Source: Massilia sp. H-1
GTDB taxonomy: Bacteria > Pseudomonadota > Gammaproteobacteria > Burkholderiales > Burkholderiaceae_D
Length of the DNA: 64,000 nt
Assembly (NCBI GenBank): GCA_024703915.1
Contig: CP087969.1
Span: 1,860,001 to 1,924,000 of the forward strand
Direction of reading: 5' to 3'
The notes beneath the pieces are model-generated. The model was not told the origin of the DNA, did no database searches, and saw only the letters and a list, made by a program, of their open reading frames with translations. Both the position numbers and the translations under genes were made by a program. This document shows, in pieces, positions 49,336-63,648 of the stretch. Every line of letters starts with the position of its first letter. The stretch's first letter is position 1.

Positions 49336-50053
49336 GTGCTGAAATTCTTCTTCTGGGCCCTGCTCGCCATCAACGCCGTCCTGTTTGCCTATGGCCAGGG
49401 CTACCTGGGCACCTACAAGCCGACCGAGCATGAACCCGAGCGGATTCGCAGCCAGCTCGCCACCGACAAGCTGCAGCTGCTCAGTGCCGCCGCCGCGGCG
49501 GCGGCCACGGCCACGCCGGCCGAGCCGGAAGCGCCGAGCAGCCGCCGACGCGGTAGCCGACGCGGCCCCCAAAAGCGAACTGCTGGCCTGCGAGTACGGC
49601 AATTTCGACGCCGCCGACGCGCGCCGTTTCGACAGTCTGATCGCGCCGCTCAAGCTGGGCGAGCGCCAGTCGCAGGACAATGTGACGGTGCAGGAAGTGA
49701 GCAAGCACATGGTCATGATTCCGCCGCTGGGCAGCAAGGATGCGGCCGATAAAAAGGCGGCCGAGCTGGAAGGAACAGGGCGTATCGAACTACTTCATCA
49801 TGAACGACGCTTCACCCCCACCAAGTGGGCCATTTCGCTGGGCGTGTTCAAATCGGAAGCGGCGGCGCAAACACTGCTGGCCGCGCTCAAGAAGCAAGGG
49901 GTGGCCGGGGCCAGGATCGTGGCGCGCACCAGCGCCACCAGCCGCGTCGTGTTCCGCTTGCGTGACGTCGATCAGGACACCAAGGCCAAGCTCGATGCGG
50001 CGGCCGCCAAATTCGACGACCTCGATCTGCACAGCTGCAAAGCGGCCCGCTAG
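49336..50053 (+). CDS. SPOR-like inner-membrane protein downstream of coaX
   Basis: About 240 residues from a GTG at 49336, three bases after coaX. One N-terminal helix (FFFWALLAINAVLFAYG), an Ala-rich linker and a SPOR-like C-terminal region (KWAISLGVFKSEAAAQTLLAAL). Breaks at 49545, 49770 and 49812. It probably binds peptidoglycan or is anchored near it. Its TAG overlaps the stop of the convergent gene. Confidence 0.8.
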
Positions 50054-50472
50054 CGGCGGGCGTCGGCGATGACCGCGTCGAACAGCGCGCGGTCCGAATA
50101 AATCTGGATCAAATTGCCGGTCTGCGACAGGTGCTGGGCGATCGCCACCGTCAGGTTCATCAGCTTCGAGCCGGTCAGCACGCTCACCCGCCTGAGCTGC
50201 TGGCGGCTGAGGGAAAAGAAGCGCGTCCACTCGGCGCTGACCTCGGTCGTGACCAGCACCGCGGCGCTGGCGTCGACCAGCAGTTCGAGCGTCCCCTGGC
50301 GCAGAATCTCCATCCGGATCTCGTCCAGCGCGGCGCTGCCGAACTGGCCGCTGTCCTGGCCGCTGATGGTCACCAGCAGCGCGCCGGGACGCAGGCGCTG
50401 GAACAGGAACTGTCCGCCCTCGGCAGACAGTTCAGTGCGGCCGTCGGCCAGCACGGTTTTATTCACTTGCAT
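50050..50472 (-). CDS. STAS-like protein, unassigned
   Basis: An uninterrupted 140-residue frame. The alternation of short strands and helices (GALLVTISGQDSGQFG, GTLELLVDASAAVLVTTEVSAEW, VSVLTGSKLMNLTVAIAQ, NLIQIYSDRALFDAVI) resembles STAS or SpoIIAA-like single-domain proteins. I see no conserved phospho-Ser motif. It lies 10 bases downstream of rlpA on the same strand. The function is not known. Confidence 0.6.
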   Translation of the reverse strand: MQVNKTVLADGRTELSAEGGQFLFQRLRPGALLVTISGQDSGQFGSAALDEIRMEILRQGTLELLVDASAAVLVTTEVSAEWTRFFSLSRQQLRRVSVLTGSKLMNLTVAIAQHLSQTGNLIQIYSDRALFDAVIADARR

Positions 50473-50482
50473 CGCGTGGCCA

Positions 50483-51511
50483 TCAACGCTTGACGACGAT
50501 CGGGCGCAGGCCGAGGGCGGCCGGCACGCCGCGCGCCGCTTGCAGCGCCTCGGCGCGGCTCGGGAACGGGCCGCTCAGCACCCGGTGCAGCGCGCCTGCG
50601 CGCACCACGTCCAGCGTGGCGCCGAGCCAGTCCTGGCCCCTGACGCTGTCCTTGACCTGATCGGCCTTGTCGGCCCGGCGGAACGCGCCGAGCTGCACGT
50701 AAAACCCATGCCGGCCGGTGGCGTCGGAGCCGCATCGCCGTCGGGGCGTGCCTTGTCGGACTTGATTTCGGCCCGGTTTTCCAGCAGCAGTTCGGTCACT
50801 TCGTCCGGCCCTTGCAGCGCAGTAGGCCGCGGCTCGCCCTGCCCTGCGCGGCCGCGCGTTTGGCCGCCGCCAGGCGCGTCTCGGCGGCACCGCCCGGCAG
50901 CACGCGTTCCGAGCGTCACGTGGCCGCTGCCCTTGCTGAGCAAGCCGAGTTTGAGCGCGGCCGTGTACGACACGTCCACGATGCGGCTCGAGTGGAACGG
51001 ACCGCGGTCGTTGATCCGCACCACGACCTGCTTGCCGTTGTCGCTATTGGTGATGCGCGCATAGGAGGGAATCGGCAGCGTCGGATGGGCCGCCGTCATC
51101 TTGTACATGTCGTAGATTTCGCCGGACGAGGTGCGCTGCCCGTGGAATTTTTTCCCGTACCAGCTCGACATGCCCTTCTGGACAAAGGGCTGCTCGTCGA
51201 GCATCGGGGTGTAGGTTTTTCCGAACACGACGTAGGGCCGGTTGGCGTAGCGCGCATACGGCTCGGCCTTGACTTCGGCATCGGGGATCTCGTCGAGTTT
51301 GGGCGGCGGGGCTACGCCCGGGCCGTCGTCCTTGTAGTAGCCGCCGCGCCCGGAACCGGCAGGAGGAAGCTGGGGCGCGATCGGCGAACGCACCACGCGC
51401 CGCTCGCCGTGGCCTGGCAGTTCGCCGTCATGGCGGTTCTCAGTGTTAAGCACAGCAGCTTACTAGTACAGCAATCGCGATGAACGCGGGGAGTAATCTC
51501 GACACGGTCAT
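50483..51511 (-). CDS. rlpA: RlpA-type septal ring lipoprotein
   Basis: RlpA proteins cleave or bind denuded glycan strands at division sites. The ATG at 51511 gives a lipoprotein signal ending LVSCCA (Cys lipidation site), followed by a scar at 51450 that joins it to NTENRHDGELPG. The double-psi barrel has GMSSWYGKKFHGQRTSSGE and VVVRINDRGPFHSSRIVDVS. A SPOR domain (GFYVQLGAFRRADKADQVKD) ends the protein. Breaks near 50915, 50828 and 50706. It follows rodA with 13 bases between, the usual order. Confidence 0.92.
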
Positions 51512-51524
51512 CGCGCCTCCTTGA

Positions 51525-52641
51525 TCAGGTTTGTATGAGCTTCCGGTGTCGCTGGATGCTCATCAGTATACTGATACCGAGTCCCAGCGTCACAAAAGCG
51601 GTACCGCCATAGCTCATGAACGGCAGCGGCACGCCGACCACCGGCAGGATGCCGCTCACCATGCCCATGTTTACGAAGGCGTAAGTGAAGAAGATCATGG
51701 TGATCGCTGCCTACCAAAAGGCGCGTGAACAGATTCAGGTGCATTGGCGGCAATGAACAGGCCGCGCCCGATCAGCAGCAGGTAGATCAGCATCAGGCCG
51801 AGAATGCCGAGCAGGCCGAATTCTTCCGAGTACACCGAGAAAATGAAGTCGGTGGTGTGCTCCGGGATGAACTCCAGATGCGACTGCGAACCCTGCATGT
51901 AGCCCTTGCCCGAGAACCCGCCCGAACCGATCGCGATGATCGACTGGATGATGTGAAAGCCCTTGCCCAGCGGGTCGGTGGTGGGATCGATCAGGGTCAT
52001 GATGCGCTCGCGCTGGTAGTCGTGCATCAGCGACCAGGCGATCGGCAGGCTGGCCGCGCCGCCCACGAACAGGCTTAGGCCAGCGCCTTCCATGACAGGC
52101 CCGCCAGGAAGATCACGTAAAAGCCCGAGGCCAGCACCAGCAGCGAGGTGCCCAGATCGGGCTGCAGCTGGATCAGGCCGACCGGCACCACCAGCAGGCA
52201 GGCCGCCACCAGGAACGAGGTCCAGCGCACCATGCCGGAGCGCTGATGGAAGTACCAGGCCAGCATCAGCGGCATGGCGATCTTCATGATTTCGGACGGC
52301 TGGATGTCGAAGCCGATGTGCAGCCAGCGGCGCGCACCCTTCTTGACTACGCCGAACAGGAACACGGCAATGAGCAGGGTCACGCCCAGTGTATAAATCG
52401 GTACGGCCAGCCGCAGCAGCGTTTGGGGCGGCACCAGCGCGGCCGCCCACATCACCACGAAGGCAATCACGGCATTGCGCACCTGGCCTTCAGCTAGGCC
52501 CGGAAAATCGACCCCGGCCGAGGACATGCACACCATCGACACGGCCAGCAGCAGAAACAGGATCATCGCCAGCGGACCGTCGAACACGGTGAAGTAGGGT
52601 TTCATGCGCCGCCACAGCGAGCGCCGTTCATTGATGCGCAT
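51525..52641 (-). CDS. rodA: Rod-shape peptidoglycan glycosyltransferase RodA
   Basis: A SEDS-family polymerase that works with PBP2 in cell-wall elongation. About 373 residues and ten or so helices. Hallmarks are [18 protein letters not shown], the essential-Asp region [13 protein letters not shown], and the C-terminal [19 protein letters not shown]. Breaks at 52075 (scar restoring WKALAGLSLFV), 51737 and 51710. The start lies two bases after the mrdA stop, so the pair is coupled. Confidence 0.95.
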
Positions 52642-52643
52642 GC

Positions 52644-54634
52644 TCAGTCCTTTGGCGCAGGGCGCTTCGCCGCCCGGCTTGAATGGCGGTTCATCCGAGG
52701 TATCGGCCTTGATCTCTTCCAGCGGCACCAGCACCGAGTCTTCCTTCGGCACCGGGGTCGTGTCCTTGCTTAGCCGGGCGCTTGCCCAGCAGGTAATAGT
52801 CGAGCGCCTTGCGCGCGATCGGGGCGGCGACGGCGGCGCCAAAGCTAAGCGTTTTCGACCACCAGCGCCAGCGCGATGCGCGGCTTGTCGACCGGCGCGA
52901 ACGAGATGTACAGCGAGTTGTCGCGCAGCCGTTCCGCCATGTTCTTGGCATTGTACTTCTCGCCGCGCTTGAGGCCCACGGTCTGCGAGGTGCCGGTCTT
53001 GCTTAGCCGAAGTATAGCCCGCGTTGAGGAAGGGAATCCGGCCGGTTCCCAGTTCGTTCACACCCACCATGGCGCGCTTGATGACCTCAATGTTTTCCTG
53101 CTTGAGCGGAATGCGCATGGTCTCGGACGACACGGTCGGCGTGCGCTGCTTGGTGGCCGCATCCTCGATGATCTTGACCAGGTGCGGCTTCATGACCACG
53201 CCGTTGTTGGCCAGATTGGACACCGCGTGCGCCAGCTGCAGCACGGTGTAGCTGTTGAAGCCCTGACCGATGCCGATATTGACCGTGTCGCCGCCCTGCC
53301 AGGCCTGGGCCAGCTTGTTGCGGGCAAAGCGCTGGCGCTTCCATTCCTTGGACGGCAGCACGCCGATTTTTTCGTTTTCCAGGTCGATGCCGGTTTTCTG
53401 GCCGAATCCGAACGGCTTCATGAAATTGTAGATCGCGTCGATCCCCATGTCATTGGCCAGCTGGTAGTAGTAAGTATTGCAGGAGTAGGCGATCGATTCA
53501 GAACATGCCGACCGTGCCGTGCCCGCCCGGCTTGTCGTCCATCCACTTGTAGCCGCCCAGCGTGAAGTAACCGGGATCGTGGATCGCCTGGGTAGGCGAG
53601 CGCTTGCCCAGCTCCAGCGCGGCCAGCGCCATGAAGGGCTTGAAGGTCGAACCGGGCGGATAGGTCCCCTGCAGCGGGCGATTCATCAGCGGCCGGTCGA
53701 GCGAGGAATTGAGTTCGTTCCAGCTCTGGCTGTCGATCCCGTCGACGAACAGATTCGGATCGTAGCCCGGCCGCGAGACGTAGGCCAGGATGTCGCCGGT
53801 GGCGGGATCGATCGCCACCAGGGCGCCGCGCTGGTCGCCGAATGCGTCTTCGACGATCTTTTGCAGCTCGATGTCGATCGACAGAATCAGATTGCTGCCG
53901 GGCGTCGCTTCCGTGCGCGACATGGTCGACACGGCGCGCCCATGCCGCATGGTCTTGATCACCTTCTCGTAGCCGGTCTGGCCATGCAGATAGCGCTCGT
54001 AGCTCTTTTCCAGGCCTTCCTTGCCGATGTGGTCGGTGCCGCTGTAGTTGGCCGAATCGGGACCGTCTTCCAGGTCCTTGGCGTCCTTCTGGTTGATGCG
54101 GCCGATGTAGCCGATCACGTGGGCCGCGCTCTCGCCCTGCGGGTACTGGCGGAACAGGCGCGCCTGCACATCGACCCCGGGGAAGCGGAAACGCTGGGCG
54201 GTAAAGCGCGCCACCTCGTCGTCGGTCAGGCGGGTGCGCACCGGCACGCTCTCGAAATTCTTCGACTCGGCCAGCAGCGTCTTGAAGCGCTTGCGGTCCT
54301 TGGGGCCGATCTCGACCAGCGTGGCCAGCTCGTCGATCACCGAGTCGAGCGTGTGGCGCAGCTTGGACGGCGTGATTTCGAGCGTGTAGGCCGAGTAGTT
54401 GCGGGCCAGGACCACACCGTTGCGGTCGACGATCAGGCCGCGGTTGGGCACGATCGGCACGATCGCGATGCGGTTGCCCTCGGCCAGGGCCGCGTAATCA
54501 TTGTGCTTGATCACCTGCAGCCAGACCACGCGCGCCACCAGCAGGCCGAAACAGATGAACACCAGCGCGAACAGCGCGCCGACGCGCAGGCGGAAGAGAT
54601 GGATCTCCCGGTCGTTATTCTTAAATTCCGTCAT
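52644..54634 (-). CDS. mrdA: Penicillin-binding protein 2
   Basis: The transpeptidase partner of RodA. One N-terminal helix (ALFALVFICFGLLVARVVWL), a pedestal domain (VPNRGLIVDRNGVVLARNYS), then the transpeptidase: active-site Ser in YPPGSTFKPFMAL, SxN in YSCNTYYYQLA and KTGTSQTV. About 665 residues. A break at 53500 and scars at 53005, 52848 and 52772; the C-terminal G run at 52660 decides the stop (TGA at 52646-52644). Confidence 0.95.
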
Positions 54635-54650
54635 TGCAGAGGGCCGGGGG

Positions 54651-55159
54651 TCAGATCGGGCGGGTGTGGTCGCGGTCGACGGCGCGGCGCTGGGGCGCCA
54701 GCAGCAGCCAGGTAATCAGCGGCCACAGGGCGATCGCGATCACGCTCTCGATGAAGTGCAGCCAGCCGGGGAATTTGCCCGACACGACCAGCCGGACCAG
54801 CACCTGCACCGCCTGCGTCATCAGCAGCAGCGGGAACACGTGCACGGCCTGGGTCAGGATCGGGAACCACAGCACGCGGCGGTGAATCATGATCGCGAAG
54901 TACGACAGCAAGGTATAGGCCAGCGCATTCTCGCCGAGCAGGGTCGCGTCATGCACGTCCATCAGCAGGCCCATGAAAAGGCGATGCCGATACCGACCTT
55001 GCGCGGCTGGTGAATACCCCAGAACACCAGCACCAGCGCCACGAAGTCAGGCGCGCCGATGAAGTGCCCCCAGGGCAGCAGATTGAGGATGAACGCGCTT
55101 AGCCAGGCTGATCGCGATGAACAGCGGGCTGACCGGCAGCAGGATGTAATGTGGACGGT

Positions 55160-55163
<4 letters not shown>
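54651..55163 (-). CDS. mreD: Rod-shape determining protein MreD
   Basis: An inner-membrane protein of the elongasome. About 171 residues, nearly all hydrophobic helices (FVALVLVFWGIHQP, ALAYTLLSYFAIMI, FPLLLMTQAVQVLVRLV, IESVIAIALWPLITWLLL), with the conserved MGLLMDVHDATLLGENAL. Breaks at 55097 and 54977. The ATG overlaps the mreC stop (ATGA). mrdA starts 17 bases beyond. Confidence 0.93.
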
Positions 55164-57691
<2,528 letters not shown>

Positions 57692-57994
57692 ATGTCCCTG
57701 ACACTTTCAGACGTAAAACGCATCGCCAATCTGGCCCAGCTCGACATGGACGAGGCCCATGCCGAGACCGCACTGAAGGAACTTAACGGTATTTTCGCTT
57801 TGGCCGAACAAATGCAAGCTGTCGATACCACCGGCGTCGCCCCGCTGTCGCAGCCGCTGGCCGCGGTGTTGGGCAGCCTGCCGCTGCGCCTGCGCGACGA
57901 CGAGGTGACCGAAGAAAACCGGCGCGAGGACTACCAGGCGCCGGCGCCCAAAACCCAGGACGGCCTGTACCTGGTACCACAAGTCATTGAGTAA
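57692..57994 (+). CDS. gatC: Glutamyl/aspartyl-tRNA amidotransferase subunit C
   Basis: Small subunit that stabilises GatA in the complex converting Glu-tRNA-Gln and Asp-tRNA-Asn. Complete and unbroken, 100 residues: [20 protein letters not shown] at the start, [16 protein letters not shown] and the end [11 protein letters not shown]. It lies 16 bases before gatA. Confidence 0.95.
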   Translation: MSLTLSDVKRIANLAQLDMDEAHAETALKELNGIFALAEQMQAVDTTGVAPLSQPLAAVLGSLPLRLRDDEVTEENRREDYQAPAPKTQDGLYLVPQVIE

Positions 57995-58010
57995 ACAAGA
58001 ACCGACGCCC

Positions 58011-59489
58011 ATGCACAAGCACACACTCAAACAGCTGTCCGCACTGCTGCAGTCCAAACAGGTCTCGAGCACCGAACTGGCCACCCACTATCTGGCGCGC
58101 GCCAAGGCGAGCGACTTGAACGCCTTCCTGCACGTCGACGAAGCGCTGACGATGGCCCAGGCCGCGCAAGCGGACCAGCGCATCGCCGCAGGCGCGGCTA
58201 AGCCCACTGACCGGGATCCCGATCGCGCACAAGGATATTTTCGTCACGCGCGACTGGCGCTCGACGGTAAGCTCCAAAATGCTGGGCAACTACACCAGCC
58301 CCTTCGACGCCACCGTGGTCACCAAATTCAGCCAGGCCTAAGCATGGTCACGCTGGGCAAACTCAATTGCGACGAATTCGCGATGGGTTCCTCGAACGAA
58401 AACTCGGCCTTTGGCGCCGTGCTGAACCCGTGGGACAAGCTGGCCGTACCGGGCGGTTCGTCGGGCGGCTCGGCCGCCGCGATCGCCGCGCGCCTGGCGC
58501 CAACCGCCACCGCCACCGACACCGGCGGCTCGATCCGCCAGCCTAGCCTCGTTCTGCGGCGTGACCGGCATCAAGCCGACCTACGGGCGCGTATCGCGCT
58601 TCGGCATGATCGCGTTTGCGTCCTCGCTCGACCAGGGCGGCCCGATCGCCCAGACGGCCGAAGACTGCGCCATGCTGCTCAATGAAATGACCGGCTTCGA
58701 CGAGCGCGACTCGACCAGCCTGACGGCCGAACAGGGCAATGTGCGCGAAGACTACACGCGCGAACTGAACACGCCGCTCAAGGGCCTGCGCATCGGCCTG
58801 CCGAAGGAATACTTCGGCGAAGGCCTGGCGGCCGACGTCGAACAGGCCGTGCGCGCCGCGCTCGACGAATTCGTCAAGCTGGGCGCCACCCTGGTCGACA
58901 TCTCGCTGCCGCGCACCGCGCTGTCGATCCCGGCCTACTACATCATCATGTCGCTGGAAGCCTCGTCCAACCTGTCGCGTTTTGACGGCGTGCGCTACGG
59001 CCACCGCGCCGAGAAGTACAAGGACTTGAACGAGATGTACAAGAAGAGCCGGGCCGAAGGCTTCGGGCCGGAAGTCCAGCGCCGCATCATGGTTGGCACC
59101 TACGTGCTGTGCCACGGCTACTACGACGCCTACTACGTGCAGGCGCAAAGATCCGGCGCCTGATCGCCGACGACTTCAAGGCCGCGCTGGGCACCACCTG
59201 CGACGTGATCATGGGACCGGTGGCGCCGACGGTGGCGTGGGACCTGGGCGCCAAGTCAAACGACCCGGTGGCCAACTACCTGGCCGACATCTTCACGCTC
59301 TCGACCAGCCTGGCCGGTCTGCCGGGCATGTCGGTGCCCTGCGGTTTCGGCCAGGGCGACAAGAACAGCAAGCGTCCGGTGGGCCTGCAAATCATCGGCA
59401 ACTACTTCGGCGAAGCGAAGCTGCTGGGCATCGCCCACCAGTACCAGCAAGTGACCGACTGGCACACCCGCGCGCCAAGCGACATCTAA
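58011..59489 (+). CDS. gatA: Glutamyl-tRNA(Gln) amidotransferase subunit A
   Basis: The amidase subunit that releases ammonia from glutamine. The Ser-cisSer-Lys triad is visible: PIAHKDIFV (Lys), [11 protein letters not shown] (cis Ser) and the glycine-rich [30 protein letters not shown] follows. About 493 residues. Scars at 58198, 58267, 58338 and 58544; one missing A at 59150. Essential in organisms lacking GlnRS or AsnRS. Confidence 0.96.
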
Positions 59490-59505
59490 GAAAAGAGAGA
59501 TTCAT

Positions 59506-60966
<1,461 letters not shown>

Positions 60967-60996
60967 CTAACTTTCCGACGCAGCAACCCCAAACCG

Positions 60997-61043
60997 GGGT
61001 CAGACCACAATTCCGCAATGCATGCGGAATTGTGGTCTGACCC
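60997..61043. repeat. Palindromic GGGTCAGACC repeat, copy C1
   Basis: Arms 60997-61017 and 61023-61043 are perfectly complementary over 21 bases (core GGGTCAGACCACAATTCC). The stem interior differs from copies A and C2. It lies 31 bases after gatB and may end its transcript. Confidence 0.9.
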
Positions 61044-61167
61044 TGATTTTATTCAGGCTTCCAAAAAATCCCCCGAACGATGTTCTGAACTTTGCCAGGA
61101 CACCTTTTCTTTCGTTCACGTTTTGCGTTTTCATTCCGTCGAAACGCCGCTTCACCAAACAAAAACA

Positions 61168-61214
61168 GGGTCAGACCTCAATTTCGCAAGAATTGCGAAA
61201 TTGAGGTCTGACCC
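61168..61214. repeat. Palindromic GGGTCAGACC repeat, copy C2
   Basis: Arms 61168-61189 and 61193-61214 are perfectly complementary over 22 bases (core GGGTCAGACCTCAATTTCG), with a three-base GAA loop, as in copy A. It lies 24 bases beyond the pyrE stop. The 124 bases between C1 and C2 hold no gene. Confidence 0.9.
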
Positions 61215-61237
61215 CGGTGTTGGGGTGCGATTCTGAC

Positions 61238-61903
61238 TCAGATGCCGTAGCGGGTGCGGTAGGCGGAGACGGCGTCTTTGTATTGCGCCAGTTGCGGGTC
61301 GGCGCTTAGCTGTTCAGGTAGCTGAACAGGTCGTCCAGGTTGCCGATCGAGATTACGGGGATGTTGAATTCCTTGCTTACTTCTTGTACTGCGGAACTCG
61401 GCGACAGCGCGCCATCCTTGCCCGAACGCTCCATCCGGTCCAGCGCGATCAGCACCGCGCATGGCTCGGCAGCCAAGCCGCGCGGATCATGTCCACCGAC
61501 TCGCGCACCGAGGTGCTTAGCCGAGATCACGTCGTCGATGATCACGACCTTGCCCTGCAGCTTGGCGCCGACTATCGTGCCGCCCTCGCCGTGGTCCTTG
61601 GCTTCCTTGCGGTTGAAGGCGAACGAGGTGTTGCGGCCCTTGCTTAGCCAGCGCAACCGCCGTGGCCGAGGCCAGGGTGATGCCCTTGTAGGCCGGGCCG
61701 AACAGCATGTCGAACTCGACGCCCGAATCGAGCAGGGTCTGGGCGTAGAACTGGGCCAGCTGGGCCAGCGTCGCGCCTTCATGGAACAAACCTGCGTTGA
61801 AGAAATACGGCGACTGGCGCCCCGCTTTGGTGGTGAAGTCGCCAAAGCGCAAGACTCCCGTCGACACCGAAAACGCGATAAACTGTTGGCGCAAGTCACT
61901 CAC
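61238..61903 (-). CDS. pyrE: Orotate phosphoribosyltransferase
   Basis: Joins orotate to PRPP in pyrimidine synthesis. The PRPP-binding stretch [17 protein letters not shown] (scar at 61520) is characteristic; also [29 protein letters not shown] and [16 protein letters not shown]. About 223 residues from a GTG at 61903. Other scars at 61642 and 61308; a further break near 61470. Divergent from the exonuclease gene with 60 bases between. Confidence 0.95.
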
Positions 61904-61963
61904 GATGTTTCCCCGAATATTGAAAAAGTGGCGCTATTTTACGCCACCCTGCCCCCTCGAACC

Positions 61964-62733
61964 ATGCCAAAAATTATTTCCGCCAACCTCAACGGGATCC
62001 GTTCCGCCCACAAAAAAGGCTTTTTCACGTGGATGGCGGCCCAGACCGCTGACTTCGTGTGCGTCCAGGAGCTCAAGGCCCAGCAGGACGACATGACCGA
62101 GGAATTCCTCACCCCCGGCGGCTACCACGGCCATTTCCACTACGCCGAGAAAAAGGCTATTCGGGCACGGGCGTGTACAGCCGCCTCAAGCCCGATGCCG
62201 TGCGCACCGGCTTCGGCAGCCCGGAATTCGACGCCGAAGGCCGCTACGTGCGCTGCGATTTCGGCAACCTGAGCATCATCTCGGTCTACTGCCCGTCCGG
62301 CTCGTCCTCGCCGGAACGCCAGGAAGCGAAGTTCCGCTTCATGGAACTGTTCCTGCCGCACCTGCTGGAACTGCGCGCCGAGGGCCGCGAGGTCGTCATC
62401 TGCGGCGACTGGAATATCGCCCACCACGAGATCGATCTGAAGAACTGGAAGGGCAACAAGAAGAACTCCGGCTTCCTGCCGGAAGAACGCGCCTGGCTGA
62501 CCCGCATCTTCGATGAAGTCGGTTTTGTCGACGTCCACCGCACGATCGACAAGAGCCCGGAGCAGTACACCTGGTGGAGCAATCGCGGCCAGGCCTGGGC
62601 CAAGAACGTGGGATGGCGGATCGACTATCACGTCGCCACCCCCGGCATCGCGGCACAGGCCAAGGCGGTCTCGATCTACAAGGACGAGCGCTTCTCCGAT
62701 CACGCGCCTTTGATCATCGACTACAGCCTGTAA
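61964..62733 (+). CDS. xthA: Exodeoxyribonuclease III / AP endonuclease
   Basis: Cuts abasic sites in base-excision repair and removes 3' blocks. Family motifs are KIISANLNGIRSAHKKGFF, CVQELKAQ (metal Glu), GDWNIAHHEIDLKN, RIDYHVATP and FSDHAPLIIDYSL (catalytic His). About 257 residues. One break near 62155. The stop lies three bases from the convergent pseudouridine synthase. Confidence 0.93.
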
Positions 62734-62736
62734 GCG

Positions 62737-63648
62737 CTACAGCGTGCGCGCGCTCGCAAAGCGGCGCCGCTGCCCGGTGAGCGGATCGTCGAACGCGATC
62801 TCGCGCGCCAGCAGCTTGAGGGGATGGGCATAATCGTCCGGTCCCTCGGGCTGCGCCACCGGATAGAACGTGTCATTCAAAATCGGCGCGCCGATCGACA
62901 TCATGTGCACCCGCAGCTGGTGCTTGCGTCCCGTGTGCGGATGCAGCCGGTACAGCGCCAGCCCGTCCTGCTCCCCGATCACTTCGATGCGGGTCTCCGA
63001 ATTCGGCTCGCCCTCCACTTCCTGCATGCGAAAGAACGGCGTACCCTCGGCCATGCGGCTGACATGCGTGAACGGGAACGTGCGCTCCGGCAGCGGCGCG
63101 GCCAGCGCCTCGTAGACTTTGTCCACGCTGCGCTTCTGGAACAGCGACTGGTAGGCGCCGCGGCTCGCTTCTTCGCGCAGCGAAAACACGACCACGCCGG
63201 CGGTCTCGCGGTCGAGCCGGTGGATCGGCGTCAGTTCGGCGTTGCCCAGCTTGTTCTTGAGCCGCACCAGCAGCGACTCATGCAGGAAGCGGCCGCCCGG
63301 CGTGGTCGGCAGGAAGTGCGGCTTGTCGGCCACCAGCAAGTGATCGTCCTGGAACAGGATCTGTTCTTCAAACGGGATCGGCGGCTCGGCCTCGATCTCG
63401 CGGTAGTACCAGATGCGGGTGCCGCGCCGAAGCAGGCTATCCGGCGCGAGCACGGTGCCCGCTCCCTCCACCACTTCGCGCCGCGCCATGCGGTCGCGCC
63501 AGACGTCTTCGCCCACGTCGGGAAAGCGCGCCACCAGATACGGCAACGCGGCTCCCGGCGCGGCATCGTGAAGCCAGAAGTAGCTGGGCGCGACGCCGTC
63601 CCGTACCGGCAGCGGGACAAGCCCGTTGGCGTCGGCCTGCTTGCCCAT
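62737..63648 (-). CDS. RluA-family pseudouridine synthase
   Basis: A complete, uninterrupted 303-residue frame, one of the few long intact genes here. The catalytic Asp is in TPIHRLDRETAGVVVFS; DDHLLVADKPHFLPTTPGG and HPHTGRKHQLRVHMMSIGAP are the flanking conserved blocks. There is no S4 domain. It would convert uridine to pseudouridine in rRNA or tRNA; the target cannot be told from sequence. It contains one GCCGGC site (63196) that is read normally. Confidence 0.92.
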   Translation of the reverse strand: MGKQADANGLVPLPVRDGVAPSYFWLHDAAPGAALPYLVARFPDVGEDVWRDRMARREVVEGAGTVLAPDSLLRRGTRIWYYREIEAEPPIPFEEQILFQDDHLLVADKPHFLPTTPGGRFLHESLLVRLKNKLGNAELTPIHRLDRETAGVVVFSLREEASRGAYQSLFQKRSVDKVYEALAAPLPERTFPFTHVSRMAEGTPFFRMQEVEGEPNSETRIEVIGEQDGLALYRLHPHTGRKHQLRVHMMSIGAPILNDTFYPVAQPEGPDDYAHPLKLLAREIAFDDPLTGQRRRFASARTL